A stretch of DNA of 64,000 nucleotides from Rhizobium sp. BK251 (GTDB lineage: Bacteria; Pseudomonadota; Alphaproteobacteria; Rhizobiales; Rhizobiaceae), in the NCBI RefSeq assembly GCF_004345245.1, contig NZ_SLUQ01000004.1:372001-436000 (forward strand), read 5' to 3'. The notes below the pieces were generated by a model. The model saw only the letters and a program-made list of their open reading frames with translations, ran no database searches and was not told the DNA's origin. A program made the position numbers and the translations under genes. This document shows positions 8,350 to 17,479 of this stretch, in pieces; the stretch's first letter is position 1, and each line of letters opens with the position of its first letter.

Positions 8350-10176
8350 TTGGCACCCCCGATCCTCAAACTCGACGACATCTTCCTGAGCTTCGGCGGC
8401 ACGCCGCTGCTTGCCGGCGCAGACCTGCAGGTGGAGCCCGGGGACAAGATCTGTCTGGTCGGGCGCAATGGTTCCGGCAAGTCGACGCTCCTCAAGATTG
8501 CCGCCGGCCTGGTCGAAGCGCAGTCGGGCGAAGTTTTCCGTCACCCCGGCTCCACGATCCGCTATCTGGAACAGGCGCCCGATTTCGCCGGTTACAAGAC
8601 GGTCGCCTCCTATGCCGAGGCGGGCCTTGGCCCCGGTGACGATCCCTATCGCGTCACCTATCTCCTGTCCCATCTCGGGCTCACAGGGGAGGAAGACCCG
8701 ACGATGCTCTCGGGCGGCGAGGCACGCCGTGCGGCTCTTGCCCGCGTGCTGGCACCGGAGCCGGATATTCTGCTCCTCGACGAGCCCACCAACCATCTCG
8801 ACCTGCCGACCATCGAATGGCTGGAAGGCGAGTTGCAGAAGACCCGCAGCGCTCTCGTCCTCATCTCGCATGACCGCCGCTTCCTCGAAAAGGTTTCCAC
8901 GGCCACCGTCTGGCTGGACCGCGGCATGTCGCGCCGCCTCGACAAGGGATTCGGGTATTTCGAGGCCTGGCGCGACCAGGTCCTCGAAGCCGAGGAACTG
9001 GAACAGCACAAGCTCGGCAAGGCGATCGAGCGCGAGGAACACTGGCTGCGCTACGGCGTCACCGCGCGGCGCAAGCGCAATATGCGCCGCCTTGGCGAGT
9101 TGCAGGGCATGCGGGCCCAATATCGCGGCCACAAGGGGCCGCAGGGTTCCGTGCAGGCAAGTGCATCCGACGCCCAGGAATCCGGCAAACTCGTTATCGA
9201 GGCTGAGAAGATCACCAAGGCCTATGGCGAGCGGATCATCGTCGCCCCGTTCTCGATCCGCGTCCATCGCGGCGATTGCATCGGTCTCGTCGGGCCGAAC
9301 GGCGCGGGCAAGACGACGTTGCTCAAGATGCTGACCGGGCAGCTTGCGCCTGATAGCGGTACCGTAAAGCTCGGCACCAATCTGGAGATCGCCACGCTCG
9401 ACCAGAAGCGCGAGGACCTGAACCCGGAAGAAACGCTCGCGCACTATCTCACCGACGGCCGCGGCGAGAACCTCCTCGTCAACGGCGAGCAGCGCCATGT
9501 GACGGGCTACATGAAGGAATTCCTCTTCCAGCCGGAACAGGCGCGTACGCCGATCAGGAACCTCTCAGGCGGCGAGCGCGCGCGATTGATGCTCGCCCGC
9601 ATCCTGTCGCGCCCGACCAACCTCCTGATCCTCGACGAGCCGACCAACGATCTCGATATCGAGACGCTCGACCTGCTGCAGGAAATCGTCGCGGGCTTTG
9701 CAGGCACCGTCATTCTTGTCAGCCACGACCGTGATTTTCTCGACCGGACCGTGACCTCGACGATCGCGCCGGCCAATCCGGAGAGCCCGGATGGCCGCTG
9801 GATCGAATATGCCGGCGGCTATTCCGACATGCTCGCCCAGCGCCGCGGCGCCATCGAGGAACGGAAGAAGGCCGAGAGAACCGCAGAGAAGCCGAGGGCC
9901 ACATCGCCGGCAGCTCCGGGCGATGCACAGAAGAGCAAGGCCAAGCTCTCCTTCAAGCAGAAGTTCGCTCTCGAGAACCTGCCGAAGGAGATGGCGAAGG
10001 CCGAGGGCGAAATCGCGGCCCGCGAGAAGAAGATGGCCGATCCCAACCTCTTCTCCAAGGATCCGGCTGCCTTCAACCGGCTTGCGGCGGAGATGGAAAA
10101 GCTGCGCGAAGGGCTCCTCAGGATGGAAGAGGAGTGGCTGGAACTGGAGATGCTGCGCGAGGAACTCGAAGGATAG
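8350..10176 (+). CDS. ABC-F family ATPase, Uup-like
   Basis: Soluble tandem-ATPase protein of the ABC-F family (ribosome-associated; Uup also affects DNA stability). Two nucleotide-binding domains are present, with Walker A GRNGSGKST and GPNGAGKTT, signatures LSGGEARR and LSGGERARL, and Walker B LLLDEPTNHLD and LILDEPTNDLD. A charged linker rich in Lys/Glu/Ala and a C-terminal coiled coil (from KLSFKQKFALENLP to the end) match the Uup C-terminal domain. 608 aa with no transmembrane domain. Translation starts at TTG 8350, three bases past the thiN stop, with GGAG upstream. Confidence 0.92.
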   Translation: MAPPILKLDDIFLSFGGTPLLAGADLQVEPGDKICLVGRNGSGKSTLLKIAAGLVEAQSGEVFRHPGSTIRYLEQAPDFAGYKTVASYAEAGLGPGDDPYRVTYLLSHLGLTGEEDPTMLSGGEARRAALARVLAPEPDILLLDEPTNHLDLPTIEWLEGELQKTRSALVLISHDRRFLEKVSTATVWLDRGMSRRLDKGFGYFEAWRDQVLEAEELEQHKLGKAIEREEHWLRYGVTARRKRNMRRLGELQGMRAQYRGHKGPQGSVQASASDAQESGKLVIEAEKITKAYGERIIVAPFSIRVHRGDCIGLVGPNGAGKTTLLKMLTGQLAPDSGTVKLGTNLEIATLDQKREDLNPEETLAHYLTDGRGENLLVNGEQRHVTGYMKEFLFQPEQARTPIRNLSGGERARLMLARILSRPTNLLILDEPTNDLDIETLDLLQEIVAGFAGTVILVSHDRDFLDRTVTSTIAPANPESPDGRWIEYAGGYSDMLAQRRGAIEERKKAERTAEKPRATSPAAPGDAQKSKAKLSFKQKFALENLPKEMAKAEGEIAAREKKMADPNLFSKDPAAFNRLAAEMEKLREGLLRMEEEWLELEMLREELEG

Positions 10177-10299
10177 CGAAAACCGCTCCCTTCGCACCTG
10201 GAAACTCACCATTCCTTGATTGGTCAGTCTGCCGGCCCACGCATAGATTGCCGTCGATCCGGCCATCTCACCTCCGGCACTCCACACGAGGATACAGCC

Positions 10300-10932
10300 A
10301 TGCTCTCAGTGCGTTTCTCGAAGACCGCCGTCGCCCTCGCCCTTGGTGCATTCGTCACCTTCGGTGCCCTGCCGGCCGCACAGGCACAGGATGCCAATGC
10401 GCAGCGGGTGCGCGTGCGCGGCACGATCGAAAACCTCGCCGGCAGCACCTTGACGGTCAAGACGCGCGAGGGCACGACCGCGGCGGTGGCCCTCAAGTCC
10501 GGCTTTAGGGTCGGTACCGTCCGGAAGGCCTCCGCCGATGACATCAAGCCGGGAGACTTCGTCGGCATCGCGTCGCTGCCTGGTGCCACGGGCGACGCGG
10601 CCTTGGAGGTCGTGATATTTCCGGCTTCGATGAAGGGCACGGGCGAAGGAAGCCGCCCCTGGGACCTTAAGCCGAACAGCACCATGACCAACGCCACCGT
10701 CGCCAATGCGGTGAAGGCCGTCGCAGGACACACGATCACGCTCGCCTACCAGGGCAAGGAGAAGAAGATCACGATCCCCACCAGCGCGCCTATCGTGGCC
10801 CTCGCCCCCGCTTCCTCGGCCGACCTCAAGCCGGGCGCGCCCGTCTTCATGCAGGCCGAGCGCGGCGCAGATGGCACGATGAGCGCCACCCAGCTCGTGG
10901 TCGGCAAGAACGGCGTCGCGCCTCCGATGTGA
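10300..10932 (+). CDS. Secreted DUF5666-like protein
   Basis: 210-aa exported protein of unknown function. The ATG at 10300 opens a clear Sec signal peptide ending ALPAAQAQ; a longer frame from 10216 lacks one and is rejected. The mature part has two related beta-rich units, one around RVRGTIENLAGSTLTVKTR and one around VAGHTITLAYQGKEKKITIP, the alternating hydrophobic pattern of DUF5666-like OB-type domains. KPGDFVGI and KPGAPVFM recur in the two units, suggesting an internal duplication. It sits alone, 123 nt after the ABC-F gene and convergent with terC. No catalytic residues recognised. Confidence 0.75.
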   Translation: MLSVRFSKTAVALALGAFVTFGALPAAQAQDANAQRVRVRGTIENLAGSTLTVKTREGTTAAVALKSGFRVGTVRKASADDIKPGDFVGIASLPGATGDAALEVVIFPASMKGTGEGSRPWDLKPNSTMTNATVANAVKAVAGHTITLAYQGKEKKITIPTSAPIVALAPASSADLKPGAPVFMQAERGADGTMSATQLVVGKNGVAPPM

Positions 10933-10966
10933 GATCGGAATACCGGGTTGCCGCCTCGGGTGGAAT

Positions 10967-11602
10967 TCAGTTCGCGAGCGAGGCGACCACCGGCATGAGA
11001 TGCGGCCATACCTCGACCGCGCCGCGATAGATCATGTGGAGCGCGACATAGAGGATGATCGCGAGACCGGCATAGGCGATCCAGCGGTGGCGGTTGAGAA
11101 GGCGCGCGATGATGTTGGCGGCCGCGCCCATCATGGCAATCGAGAAGACAAGACCGATCACGAGGATGGTCGGGTGTTCGCGAGCGGCGCCCGCAACCGC
11201 CAGCACGTTGTCAAGCGACATGGAGACGTCGGCAACCACAATCTGGACCGCCGCCTGGAAGAAGGTCTTTTTCGGTGCCAGTGACTCGTCGCCGGCGCCC
11301 TCTGCATGTGCGGCTGCGCTTTCCCGCAATTCGCGCCACATCTTCCAGCACACCCACAACAGCAGAAGGCCGCCGGCCAGAAGCAGGCCGATGATCTCCA
11401 GGAGCTGGACCGTAACGCTCGCAAGCGCGATACGCAGGATGGTTGCGGCCACGATGCCGACCAGGATCGCCTTCTTGCGCTGTACGGGCGGGAGGCCCGC
11501 TGCGGCAAGACCGATGACAACGGCGTTGTCTCCGGCGAGCACCAGGTCGATCGCGATGACCTGAAAAAGTGCTAGCAATCCGGCCGACGTGAAAATTTCC
11601 AT
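10967..11602 (-). CDS. TerC/YjbE-family integral membrane protein (probable metal exporter)
   Basis: About 211-aa polytopic membrane protein of the TerC family; several relatives export Mn2+ or metallate secreted enzymes. The diagnostic acidic intramembrane motifs are present: IDLVLAGDNAVVIG in the first helix and VADVSMSLDNVLAVAG in the second half. The frame extends to 11683, but ATG 11602 opens directly into the first helix, as is usual in the family. Upstream lie a 14-bp palindrome and two copies of TCCCCCAAGG. Cargo is inferred by family only. Confidence 0.88.
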   Translation of the reverse strand: MEIFTSAGLLALFQVIAIDLVLAGDNAVVIGLAAAGLPPVQRKKAILVGIVAATILRIALASVTVQLLEIIGLLLAGGLLLLWVCWKMWRELRESAAAHAEGAGDESLAPKKTFFQAAVQIVVADVSMSLDNVLAVAGAAREHPTILVIGLVFSIAMMGAAANIIARLLNRHRWIAYAGLAIILYVALHMIYRGAVEVWPHLMPVVASLAN

Positions 11603-11613
11603 GATGCAGTGAT

Positions 11614-11647
11614 CCTTGGGGGAATGCGCAAGGCGCGCCTTGGGGGA
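11614..11647 (-). repeat. Direct repeat plus palindrome upstream of terC
   Basis: On the minus strand TCCCCCAAGG occurs twice (11647-11638 and 11623-11614), with the 14-bp palindrome CAAGGCGCGCCTTG between and partly overlapping. The second copy provides an AAGGA ribosome site about 10 nt before the terC ATG. It may be a leader hairpin that hides the ribosome site. It does not match a riboswitch consensus I can verify. Confidence 0.5.
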
Positions 11648-11773
11648 TGGCAACGAATAGAACATGATTCGCCTGCTCGGCAAGCCACGTGACGGTTTCT
11701 CGCACTATTCGACCGTTTCGCGCGATGATTCCGCGTATCCCGCAAGGCCGGAATGGAGCGCGTCCGCCCCCAT

Positions 11774-12694
11774 TCAGCTCCCACGGGCCCGCTTTGCGAT
11801 GTGATCGACCAGGAAATCGACGAAGGCGCGGATGCGCAGCGCAAGGTGGGCATGGCCAAGGAAAACCGCATGCACGGGCTCCTTGTCGCCGGGGCTGAAG
11901 GCCTCGAGTAGGTTGATAAGGCGGCCGCTGTCGATATCGTCCTGGACGTGGAACTGGCCGATGCGGGCGATACCGAGCCCAGCCAGCGCCAACTGCCGCA
12001 CCGTGGCACCGCTATTTGCCAGGAAGTTGCCGTGCACCGGGATCTCCAGGCGCTCTCCCGTCGCCGGATCTCGGAAAGGCCAGAGGCTCATCGCCTGGCT
12101 GAAGTTGAAGCCGAGGCAATTGTGGGATGCGAGGTCCTCCGGACGCTTGGGCAGGCCGTGGCGCTCCAGATAGGCCGGTGAGGCGATGACTGCGCGCTGG
12201 CTCTCGATCAGCTTGCGGGCCTTCAGGCCGGAGTCGCTCAGAATGCCCGCCCGGATGCCGACATCGGTTCGCTCTCCGATCAGGTCGACGACGCCGTCGC
12301 TGAGGGAAAGGTCGAGCTCCACCTCGGGATAGCGGGCCAGAAACTGCGGCACCAGCGGCACGACGAACCGCGTGCCGAAACCAACGGTGGCGCTGACACG
12401 CAGGCGCCCGCGCGGCACCGCCTTCCCGCCGGAAACCACCATGCGCTCGGTCTCGTCTATGTCGGCGAGAATACGCTGCGCCTGGCGGAAATAGATCTCA
12501 CCCTCCGGGGTCAGCTGCAGCGCGCGGGTCGAACGCATGAGCAGCCGCACTCCGAGCCGCTCTTCGACGCGGGTCACCGTCTTGCTCACCGCCGAGGGAG
12601 AGAGAGCCAGCTGCCTGGCTGCAAGCGCGAAGCTTCCCTGCCTGATCGCTTCTACGACGATTTCCATTTCGCCAGCGCGATTGTCCATGGCCAT
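11774..12694 (-). CDS. LysR-family transcriptional regulator
   Basis: 306-aa regulator with an N-terminal winged helix-turn-helix (EAIRQGSFALAARQLALSPSAVSKTVTRVEERLG, residues ~16-48) and a C-terminal substrate-binding-type effector domain. Typical of the large DsdC/AaeR-like group. It is divergent from an MFS transporter and aldo-keto reductase pair, the classic arrangement for a LysR regulator controlling its neighbours. ATGs at 12694 and 12688 are both possible. A T-N11-A palindrome (GTGAA-N5-TTCAC) lies just upstream. The inducer is unknown. Confidence 0.9.
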   Translation of the reverse strand: MAMDNRAGEMEIVVEAIRQGSFALAARQLALSPSAVSKTVTRVEERLGVRLLMRSTRALQLTPEGEIYFRQAQRILADIDETERMVVSGGKAVPRGRLRVSATVGFGTRFVVPLVPQFLARYPEVELDLSLSDGVVDLIGERTDVGIRAGILSDSGLKARKLIESQRAVIASPAYLERHGLPKRPEDLASHNCLGFNFSQAMSLWPFRDPATGERLEIPVHGNFLANSGATVRQLALAGLGIARIGQFHVQDDIDSGRLINLLEAFSPGDKEPVHAVFLGHAHLALRIRAFVDFLVDHIAKRARGS

Positions 12695-12702
12695 TTTCCG
12701 AC

Positions 12703-12717
12703 GTGAATTTTCTTCAC
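12703..12717. promoter_or_regulatory. Candidate LysR box
   Basis: GTGAA (12703-12707) and TTCAC (12713-12717) form a palindrome containing the T-N11-A core of LysR-type sites. It lies 9 nt upstream of the lysR start and about 115 nt before the divergent MFS start. Short, so only suggestive. Confidence 0.4.
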
Positions 12718-12831
12718 CAGTGTCGTTCTATTCCACCCGATTATCAAGCCAATCTATCCGAACCATATTGCTTGGCGAATGAGACGGCATGGGCCGCCTC
12801 GACCGAAACCCGGTTTTTACGGAGTTTGATC

Positions 12832-14040
12832 ATGGCCGGAAAATCTCTGGGCCTGCCGCCCGCACTTTTCGCGCTGACCATCGCGGCCTATGCCATCGGC
12901 ACCACCGAATTCGTCATTGTCGGCCTTCTGCCGACCGTTGCAAACGACCTCCACATCACGCTGCCGCTGGCGGGACTTATCGTCAGCGTCTATGCCCTCG
13001 GCGTCACCTTCGGCGCACCCATCCTGACCGCGCTCACCGGGCGCATCGAGCGCAAGCCGCTGCTGCTCGGCCTCATGGCCCTATTCGTACTCGGCAATGC
13101 GATGGCGGCGCTGAGCCCGGGCTACGCGCCGCTGCTTGTCGCCCGCGTGCTCTCCGCCTTTGCTCACGGCGTGTTCTTCTCGGTCGGTTCGACGATCGCA
13201 GCGGACCTCGTGCCGGAGAACCGTCGCGCCTCGGCCATCGCCATGATGTTCATGGGCCTGACCGTCGCGATCGTGACCGGCGTGCCGCTCGGCACCTTCA
13301 TCGGCCAGACCTTCGGCTGGCGCTCGACCTTCGCGGCCGTGGCCGTGCTTGGCCTCGTCGCCTTTGCCGGAATTGCCATCCTTCTGCCCGCAACCCTCAA
13401 GAAGGCGCCACCGGCAAGTCTCCTTGACCAGGTGCGCGTGCTCGGCAGTGGCCGGTTGCTGATGGTCTTTGCGATGACCGCGCTCGGTTATGGCGGCACC
13501 TTCGTCACCTTCACCTTCCTCGCCTCGATCCTCGAGGAAGTCACCGGCTTTGCCGCCTCGAGCGTCAGCCTGATCCTCGTGCTCTACGGTGTTGCGATCG
13601 CAATCGGCAATGTCGTGGGCGGCCGCTTGGCCAATCGCAGTCCCGTGAAGGCGCTGACAGGCCTCTTCATGCTGCAGGCGCTGGTGCTCGTCATCTTCAG
13701 CTTCACCGCCGTTTCGCCGTGGCTGACGATCCCGACACTTGCCGCGCTCGGCTTCCTGTCCTTCGCCAACGTGCCCGGCCTGCAGCTCTACGTGGTCGAG
13801 CTTGCCCGCCAGTATCGACCGGCGGCCGTCGACGTCGCCTCGGCGCTGAATATCGCGGCCTTCAACCTCGGCATTGCCGCAGGCGCCTGGATCGGCGGAC
13901 TGATCGTCCAGTCCTCCCTCGGCCTCGGTGCAACTCCCTGGGTCGGCGCGATTCTCGTCGCCGTGGCCCTCCTCCTCACGCTCTGGAGCGGTGCGCTTGA
14001 CCGCCGCTCCGGCAGCTTCGTCGCCCAGCCCGCCGAGTGA
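12832..14040 (+). CDS. MFS transporter, DHA1 (12-TMS, AraJ-like) type
   Basis: Inner-membrane secondary transporter of about 402 aa with 12 predicted helices. The N-terminus (FALTIAAYAIGTTEFVIVGL) is characteristic of the AraJ/YdhP-like sugar or drug efflux group; motif-A-like LTGRIERKPLLLG follows. The frame is open from 12703, but ATG 12832 has GGAG at 12821 and begins at the first helix. It is divergent from the LysR gene and followed after 32 nt by an aldo-keto reductase, so the pair may export and reduce a common reactive carbonyl or drug; that link is an inference. Confidence 0.9.
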   Translation: MAGKSLGLPPALFALTIAAYAIGTTEFVIVGLLPTVANDLHITLPLAGLIVSVYALGVTFGAPILTALTGRIERKPLLLGLMALFVLGNAMAALSPGYAPLLVARVLSAFAHGVFFSVGSTIAADLVPENRRASAIAMMFMGLTVAIVTGVPLGTFIGQTFGWRSTFAAVAVLGLVAFAGIAILLPATLKKAPPASLLDQVRVLGSGRLLMVFAMTALGYGGTFVTFTFLASILEEVTGFAASSVSLILVLYGVAIAIGNVVGGRLANRSPVKALTGLFMLQALVLVIFSFTAVSPWLTIPTLAALGFLSFANVPGLQLYVVELARQYRPAAVDVASALNIAAFNLGIAAGAWIGGLIVQSSLGLGATPWVGAILVAVALLLTLWSGALDRRSGSFVAQPAE

Positions 14041-14072
14041 ATCACACCAATCGCCACATGAAAGGAAAGACC

Positions 14073-14903
14073 ATGAACTTCATAAACGCCAACGGCGCTA
14101 CTATTCCCGCGATCGGCTTCGGCACCTTCCGCGTATCCGGCCCGGATACCGAGAGAATGGTATCCCACGCGCTGAAGGCCGGCTACCGTCATGTCGATAC
14201 AGCCCAGATCTACGGCAACGAAGCGGAGGTCGGCGACGGCATCCTGCGCTCCGGCATCGCCCGCGCCGACCTCTTTCTCACCACCAAGGTCTGGGTCGAC
14301 AACTATCCTCGCAAGGCCTTCCTCTCCTCGGTGGATGAGAGCCTGAAGAAGCTGAAGACAGATTATGTCGACCTGCTTCTCCTGCATTGGCCAAACGAGG
14401 CGGTTCCGCTTGCAGAGCAGATCGATGCACTCAACGAGGTTCGCAACGCAGGTAAGGTCCGCCACATCGGCGTTTCGAACTTCAACACGGCGCTGATGAA
14501 CGAAGCCGTCGCCCTGAGCCCTGCACCGCTCGTCACCAACCAGATCGAGTATCATCCCTATATCGACCAGTCGCCCGTCATTGCCGCCGCCCGCGAGGCG
14601 GGGATGTCCCTGACGGCCTATTATGCGATGGCTGACGGCAAGGTATTCGCCGAGCCTGTGCTGCGGGAGATTGCGGCAGCCCACGACAGATCGGTCGCGC
14701 AGATCGTGTTGCGCTGGGTCGTACAGCAGGGCATTGCCGTGCTCTCCAAGACGGTCTCGGAAGCGCGCGCGACGGAAAATCTCGCCATCTTCGATTTCAC
14801 GCTGACAAGCGGAGAGATGGCGGCGGTCTCCGCACTGGCGCACGGGAATGGCCGAATCGTAAGTCCCGATGGTCTTGCGCCCGTGTGGGACGTGGCCGCC
14901 TAA
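14073..14903 (+). CDS. Aldo/keto reductase (2,5-didehydrogluconate reductase-like)
   Basis: 276-aa cytoplasmic NADPH-dependent carbonyl reductase. The AKR tetrad is visible: Asp and Tyr in HVDTAQIYGNE, Lys in LTTKVW and His in LLLLHWP. Cofactor-binding elements near the C-terminus (LSKTVSEARATENL) resemble the KS.....R.xxN motif that binds NADPH. Start ATG 14073 is preceded by AAAGGAAAG; the longer frame from 14037 overlaps the MFS stop and is less likely. Co-transcribed with the upstream MFS gene. Confidence 0.92.
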   Translation: MNFINANGATIPAIGFGTFRVSGPDTERMVSHALKAGYRHVDTAQIYGNEAEVGDGILRSGIARADLFLTTKVWVDNYPRKAFLSSVDESLKKLKTDYVDLLLLHWPNEAVPLAEQIDALNEVRNAGKVRHIGVSNFNTALMNEAVALSPAPLVTNQIEYHPYIDQSPVIAAAREAGMSLTAYYAMADGKVFAEPVLREIAAAHDRSVAQIVLRWVVQQGIAVLSKTVSEARATENLAIFDFTLTSGEMAAVSALAHGNGRIVSPDGLAPVWDVAA

Positions 14904-14929
14904 ACGATTATGTGCTTGGTGTCGGCGGC

Positions 14930-16732
14930 CTAGACGAGGCTGCCGACCCTTCTTTCCGTCTCTGCCGGGATCGCCTCCAGATGCAGGACGCGCGGCTTCA
15001 GGACCTCGAGATAGATCTCCGAGCGGCCGATATAGATCATCGACGTACCCGGCATTTCAGTGAGCAGCTCGGCAAGAGCCCTCTGGAACTCGGGCTCGAG
15101 GCCTTCCAGGAATTCGTCGAATATGACCCAACGGGGCTTCGCGAGTATGAGGTGCGCGAAGGCGACGGCCTTCTGCTCGTCGTTGTCGAGGATCTTGTCC
15201 CAACGGGCCCGCGTATCCAGCCGTCCCTTCAGCCGGCCGAGACCGGCCTTGGCCAGCGCCGAGAGCACTTCGGCATCGCCATAGGCGCTAATGTCGTTCG
15301 GAAAGGCGATCGCCTGCCGCAACGTGCCGCCGGGAACATAGGCGACCTGCGGCATGAAGAGCATGTCTTCGGCAGGAGGCAGCCCTATCGTTCCTCCGCC
15401 GCAGGGCCAGAGTCCCGCAAGCGCCTGGAACAAAAGCTTCCGATTCACGCTGTGGTCGCCGTTGACCATGATCCGCTCACCGGTCTTGATCGACACGTCA
15501 TGTTCGCGAAACCGGAAGCCGCCTTCGGACAGGCCTTCGCTGGATTTTGCCGAAATGCTGAGATCCTTGAGCGTCAGTGTACCCTTCGGGGAATCCTCGT
15601 AGACGATCGCATCCTTCGAATGGATTCCGGCATCCATCTCCAAAAGCGCCTGGCGGAAATCGGTAACGCGCATCAGGGTCGCGCGCCATTCGGCAATCGG
15701 GCCGAAATTGGCGACGTACCAGCGCAGCGCGGTGTTGACCTGGTTGAAGGCGCCGACCGACATCATCAGCTCGCCGAAGGTCAGGCCGCCGGAAAAATAG
15801 GCCGGCGCCGCGACCAGGATCGGCACGATCAGCACCAGCCAGCCATAACTCGCCGAAACCCAGGTCAGGTTGGTGTTGGCGATGGCAAGGCGGCGGATGA
15901 CGGCGAGCACGGAACTGAGGTCGCCATTGATGCGCCGCCGCTCGTTCTCCTCGCCGCGGCCAATCGTGATCGAGGGCATGTTCTCGTTGGCATGCATCAG
16001 CGAGAAGCGGAGCTCGGCTTCCCGCGAGAAGCGGTCGGCATTGAGCTTCACCAGCTTCTGGCCGACGATCTTGCTGAGGATCGAGGCTGACCCCGCATAG
16101 AGGATGGCTGCCCAGACCATGTATCCGGGGATGGAAAAGCTCTCGCCCCACACATGGAACACGAAATCGGCCGAAAGCTCCCAGAGTACGCCGATGAAGC
16201 TGACGAGCAGGATCGTCGACTGCACGAGGCCGATCGTGAGGCCCGTCGTGCTTTCCGCCAGGTTGCGGGAATCTTCATGGAGACGCTGGTCGGGATTGAC
16301 CCCGATAAGGCCCGAGGAAGCAAGGCGAAGGGCGCGCTTGCGCTGCAGCCATTGGTCGACGAGATCCCGAGACAGCCCTTCGCGCATGTAGAGCGAAGTC
16401 ATCTGGTTGAGCCACGCCTGGGCGACGTTCAGAAGAAGAAGGGAGCCGACGATCAGGCCGAAGACCTGCAGCTGGTAGAAGAATTCCCCGAGGTCACGAC
16501 GCTCGAGAGAATCGTAAAAGGGCGCGTTCCATTGGTTGAGGATGACCTGCGCGTAGGCTGTAGCCAGGATGATTGCCAAAAGCGTTGTCGAAAGGACAAG
16601 AACCTTGTGGCGCACCTCGGAGGCCCAAAACGCGGAGAACATAACCTTGAGCCGATCGAGGAGACTGAGGTCGTAGCCGACCCTATCTGCTCCCTGAATA
16701 CTCGGCCTTACCTGCTGCACCTCATCTGCCAT
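14930..16732 (-). CDS. SbmA/BacA-like (YddA-type) ABC transporter with degenerate nucleotide-binding domain
   Basis: About 600-aa fusion of an ABC_membrane_2-type membrane domain (residues ~45-330) and a C-terminal ATPase-like domain (~385-600), the layout of YddA/SbmA-like proteins that import peptides or cofactors. The ATPase motifs are badly eroded: Walker A reads GDHSVNRK (425-432), without the second and third Gly and with Arg at the Lys position; the signature is LDNDEQK (515-521); Walker B keeps FDE (539-540); the H-loop His is Arg (570). ATP hydrolysis by this chain is therefore doubtful. Start chosen at ATG 16732; a GTG at 16738 is in frame. Convergent with the aldo-keto reductase, with only 26 nt between stops. 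Confidence 0.85.
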   Translation of the reverse strand: MADEVQQVRPSIQGADRVGYDLSLLDRLKVMFSAFWASEVRHKVLVLSTTLLAIILATAYAQVILNQWNAPFYDSLERRDLGEFFYQLQVFGLIVGSLLLLNVAQAWLNQMTSLYMREGLSRDLVDQWLQRKRALRLASSGLIGVNPDQRLHEDSRNLAESTTGLTIGLVQSTILLVSFIGVLWELSADFVFHVWGESFSIPGYMVWAAILYAGSASILSKIVGQKLVKLNADRFSREAELRFSLMHANENMPSITIGRGEENERRRINGDLSSVLAVIRRLAIANTNLTWVSASYGWLVLIVPILVAAPAYFSGGLTFGELMMSVGAFNQVNTALRWYVANFGPIAEWRATLMRVTDFRQALLEMDAGIHSKDAIVYEDSPKGTLTLKDLSISAKSSEGLSEGGFRFREHDVSIKTGERIMVNGDHSVNRKLLFQALAGLWPCGGGTIGLPPAEDMLFMPQVAYVPGGTLRQAIAFPNDISAYGDAEVLSALAKAGLGRLKGRLDTRARWDKILDNDEQKAVAFAHLILAKPRWVIFDEFLEGLEPEFQRALAELLTEMPGTSMIYIGRSEIYLEVLKPRVLHLEAIPAETERRVGSLV

Positions 16733-16738
16733 GAACAC

Positions 16739-17479
16739 TTTCCCGTACGTCTATTCCCATCAGATATCACGGCGGAAGGTGTTGTCCATCCGCGGAATCT
16801 GCAGTCAGCCGGACAGGCACGACGGAAAATGTCCGCCAGGCTGAAATCTCTCGCCGCGTCACGCGGCTCGGCGATCCCTTGGGCCGCCGAAGGCTATCTC
16901 CTTCCCGGGCATCGGCGGAGCGCTTGTCGTCGCACTCCTGCCGGCAAGGCGGGGCGCTGCTTCCGGCTCATCCAGCCCGCCCCATACAGGGCCTCAGGTA
17001 AGCACCACGCGCCTTCATTTCAACGAACGGTCCTCCCCGTTCCCAGTCTTCTTCTGATTACCCGGCGGTCCCAATTTGCCTACGCGGGACCAATGATCTC
17101 CTCTTTCATATAGCGCACCGGCCCGCCGCGCGCTTGGGAAATACCGCCCTGATATTTCGCGGGGCGGACGACCGCCAAACCCGCGCACGCGCAGCCATGC
17201 CTCAAGCGCGCATCGCACTCAGGCCCATCGGACGCGAAACCGCTCGAAATGGGAACGTTCTCAATTGGCCATCGGCAAGCCACGTCCGGGCGGGCTCTAT
17301 TTTTCTTTTGTCATTCGCCGCAGTCGAGAATCACCCGCCGCGAACACCCAGATTCTGGGGGAAGAGTGCCATATGCGAGCGAGAACACAAGGCCTTTTTC
17401 CGGCGTAGAAGGGCGGCCCTGCGCCACTCAAAGAGGTAGCGATTGATTCTCCGGCCATCTGGGGTTATTGAATGCACTC
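16739..17479. other. Gene-poor 740-bp interval upstream of metA
   Basis: No convincing protein gene on either strand; the frames present are short and have atypical composition. A 6-bp inverted repeat (GGTCCC/GGGACC near 17075-17094) lies in the middle, and a short minus-strand frame overlaps it. The right end should hold the metA promoter: TTGATT near 17443 and a TTATTG hexamer about 16 nt later are possible -35/-10 elements. A small RNA could be encoded here but I recognise none. Confidence 0.5.

Noticed and set aside
11600..11660. yybP-ykoY manganese riboswitch upstream of the TerC-like gene
   Set aside because: TerC genes sometimes carry it, but the conserved aptamer blocks are not visible here.
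16154..17113. Long plus-strand open frame of 319 codons
   Set aside because: Its first half is the antisense shadow of the SbmA-like gene; the remainder has no recognisable domain and no ribosome site.
17134..17439. Hypothetical 101-codon plus-strand gene upstream of metA
   Set aside because: Arg-rich, low-complexity translation, no ribosome site, and it would end just before the SAM-II leader.
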